NCBI GenBank assembly: GCA_023263735.1
Contig: JALQUQ010000109.1
Coordinates: forward strand, 1 to 8,416
Length of the DNA stretch: 8,416 nucleotides
Source: Paracoccaceae bacterium
Lineage (GTDB): Bacteria > Pseudomonadota > Alphaproteobacteria > Rhodobacterales > Rhodobacteraceae
Direction: 5' to 3'
Part shown: in pieces, positions 7,172-8,416 of the stretch
How positions within the stretch are numbered: the stretch's first letter is position 1
How the letters are laid out: the number at the start of each line of letters is the position of its first letter
Translations under genes and position numbers: made by a program
Notes under the pieces: generated by a model
The model's database searches: none
What the model saw: only the letters and a program-made list of their open reading frames with translations
What the model was told of the DNA's origin: nothing

Positions 7172-8416
7172 GTCGCCTTTGCCCTGAACCGGGCCGCGCA
7201 GGCCGTGGCCGTGGCCGAACCGAAACTGCGCAAGGCCTTGGCCGGGTTGGCCCCCGTGGCCCTGCCCGCATCCTCCTCTGATGCCACCGGCGATTGGGCC
7301 AAGGTCGCGCTTGACCCCTTGGGCCATCCCTTGGCCCTTTTGGCGCTGGCCCTCGCCCGCTCCACCGCGCCCGAGGCGGCAGGTCTGGCCATTGCCACCT
7401 CCAGCCCCCTGCCGGGCTTTACCAGCACATGGCTGCCCGTCACCGTCCGCGCCGATGACACCTGCGCCACCGCCCGGCAAAAGCTGGACGACACCCTGCA
7501 CGAGGCGCGCCGCCTGCCGGGATGGCCGCTGGATCTGATGACCCGCGATCCCGCCTTGCGCGATCAGCACACGCCCCAGATCGGCATTTCCGATGCCGCC
7601 CCCCTGTCGGGCACGCGCCTCACCCTGACACCCTCGGCCCTGTGGTACGACCGTTCGGTCATCGACGGGGAAACGGCCCAGACCCTCGCCGCCCGCCTCT
7701 CGCATATCGCCACGGCTTTGGCCCAGATGCCGGGTGATGCGCCTTTGGCCACGGCTCCGCTGCTGACCCCCGCCGAATTTCTGGCCGAAACCGTGGGCGC
7801 CAACCAGACCCTTGCCCCGCGCGATCTTGCCCTCTGTCTGCATCAGGCGTTCGAGGTGCAGGTCCAGAAAACCCCCGACGCCATTGCCGTCAGCTTCGAA
7901 GGTCATGCGCTCAGCTATGCCCAACTGAACGCCAAGGCGAACAAGACCGCCCATGTCCTGATCGATCTGGGCGTCAAACCGGGCACGTTGGTCGGCCTGC
8001 ATTGCCACCGCGGTGTCGATATGCTGATCGGCGCTTTGGGCATTCTCAAGGCGGGCGGGGCCTATGTCCCGATGGACCCGAATTATCCCGCCGACCGGAC
8101 CGAGCTTTACATCCAGGACAGCGGGTGCCCCGTCATCGTCACCCAATCCGATCTGGAACCCGGCCTCCCGCGTCAGGTCGCGGCGTTGTGCATCGATACC
8201 GATGGCCGCCTGTCCTTGGCCTCGGCCGACAATCCGCAGACCGGCGTCACCCCGGCCGATCTTGCCTATGTCATCTTTACCAGCGGCTCCACCGGGCGGC
8301 CCAAGGGCGTGATGGTCGAACATCGCAACGTCTGGAACTTCTTTGGCGGGATGGATCAGCACCTTGGCACCGAACCGGGCGTCTGGCTGGCCGTCACCTC
8401 GATTTCCTTCGACATC
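6272..8416 (+). CDS. NRPS with N-terminal formyltransferase domain, 3'-partial: F-(half C)-A...
   Basis: This is the start of an NRPS predicted to activate an amino acid and N-formylate it, as in the initiation module of linear gramicidin synthetase LgrA. The frame is open for 715 codons to the window edge. Residues 1-300 are formyltransferase, about 310-495 resemble the C-terminal half of a condensation domain, and from about 521 an adenylation domain begins. The sequence ends in motif A4 (SFDI), so the specificity pocket, carrier domain and any later modules lie outside the window. The start at 6272 is chosen for its GGAGAG site. An in-frame ATG at 6260 lies inside the third repeat and has a poorly spaced site; an in-frame TAG at 6254 rules out anything earlier. 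The gene lies 84 bases after the glycosyltransferase on the same strand. Because it would initiate a chain, it probably acts before the PKS encoded upstream. Confidence 0.93.
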   Translation, partial: MTQQTAILFGNETLTRECGAMWLERGHHLACVITRNPDIAEWATTAGLRVEAPGKDLAPRLGGLRIDWVLSIAYLSLVPASITDLAAKGAINFHDGPLPERAGLNAPVWAILDGATRHAITWHLITEGIDQGDVLERRDFDILPADTALTLNTRCFEAALDSFPAVMAQMESGLRPQPQDFTRRKVHNRSDRPDAFGRIDFSRDAAQVVNLVRGLDHGCYWNPVTTAKIHLGPSVLNVGTAELAVGEGAPGHVISATAEGLVVACGRGAVCLNRLTCQKRGLPVCPSTLSIDRLPAMGDDVAFALNRAAQAVAVAEPKLRKALAGLAPVALPASSSDATGDWAKVALDPLGHPLALLALALARSTAPEAAGLAIATSSPLPGFTSTWLPVTVRADDTCATARQKLDDTLHEARRLPGWPLDLMTRDPALRDQHTPQIGISDAAPLSGTRLTLTPSALWYDRSVIDGETAQTLAARLSHIATALAQMPGDAPLATAPLLTPAEFLAETVGANQTLAPRDLALCLHQAFEVQVQKTPDAIAVSFEGHALSYAQLNAKANKTAHVLIDLGVKPGTLVGLHCHRGVDMLIGALGILKAGGAYVPMDPNYPADRTELYIQDSGCPVIVTQSDLEPGLPRQVAALCIDTDGRLSLASADNPQTGVTPADLAYVIFTSGSTGRPKGVMVEHRNVWNFFGGMDQHLGTEPGVWLAVTSISFDI
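7199..7756 (+). other. Partial condensation-like segment, C-terminal lobe only
   Basis: Residues about 310-495 resemble the second half of NRPS condensation domains. A hydrophobic helix LALLALALARST is followed by LPGFTSTWLPVTV, in place of the usual vGxFxNxLPLRV block, then by a helix ending RRLPGWPLDLMTRDPALR and the normal condensation-adenylation linker beginning LLTPAEF. No HHxxxDG catalytic motif exists anywhere between the formyltransferase and this segment, so peptide-bond formation is not expected. It may serve as a structural spacer. Confidence 0.6.
7835..8416 (+). other. Adenylation domain, truncated by the window end
   Basis: This domain activates an amino acid as an aminoacyl-AMP. 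Motif A1 is LSYAQLN (from residue 547), A2 is LKAGGAYVPMD (592-602) and A3 is YVIFTSGSTGRPKG (666-679), all near consensus with Lys678 in the phosphate-binding loop. The last residues, SFDI, begin motif A4. Only the first specificity position (the conserved Asp that binds the substrate amino group) is visible, so the substrate cannot be predicted. Confidence 0.92.

Noticed and set aside
7199..7756. A complete condensation domain in the NRPS
   Set aside because: There is no HHxxxDG motif and too few residues; only C-terminal lobe features are visible.
6338..8362. Long open frame of 674 codons on the minus strand opposite the NRPS gene
   Set aside because: The plus strand carries an unbroken formyltransferase-adenylation frame with catalytic motifs. 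The minus frame gives a low-complexity Gly/Arg/Gln-rich product without motifs.

Overview
The window is GC-rich, densely coding on the plus strand, and reads as an interior piece of a modular polyketide synthase / non-ribosomal peptide synthetase (PKS/NRPS) gene cluster. The codon choice (many GCC, CTG, GAT, ATC and GGC codons) and the compact operon layout suggest a proteobacterium, most likely an alphaproteobacterium of the Rhodobacterales type. That placement is an impression from composition only.

Layout. Positions 2-5197 hold the 3' part of a large type I PKS gene whose 5' end lies outside the window. It encodes the end of a ketosynthase, then an acyltransferase, a structural plus catalytic ketoreductase, a dehydratase placed after the ketoreductase, a phosphopantetheine carrier and a terminal thioesterase. 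Three bases later, positions 5201-6187 encode a family 2 glycosyltransferase of the rhamnosyltransferase-like type. An 84-base gap (6188-6271) follows. It contains three perfect-period 16-bp tandem repeats made of alternating GCCC and GGGC blocks, a possible 14-codon leader ORF and a good ribosome binding site. From 6272 to the window end runs an NRPS gene that starts with a formyltransferase domain, continues with what looks like the C-terminal half of a condensation domain, and enters an adenylation domain. The window stops at adenylation motif A4, just where the substrate-specificity residues begin.

How the genes may work together. A formyltransferase-adenylation start is the architecture of chain-initiating NRPS modules such as linear gramicidin LgrA, so the last gene probably begins a chain with an N-formyl amino acid. 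The PKS, with reductive domains and a thioesterase, looks like the chain-terminating enzyme. It would add one extender unit, reduce the beta-keto group, dehydrate it and release the product. Gene order is then opposite to assembly order. The glycosyltransferase between them could put a sugar on the product. The predicted product class is an N-formylated, possibly glycosylated peptide-polyketide hybrid. I do not recognise a named pathway.

The most noteworthy points are the formyltransferase / half-condensation / adenylation fusion, the inverted ketoreductase-dehydratase order, and the tandem-repeat leader in front of the NRPS gene.
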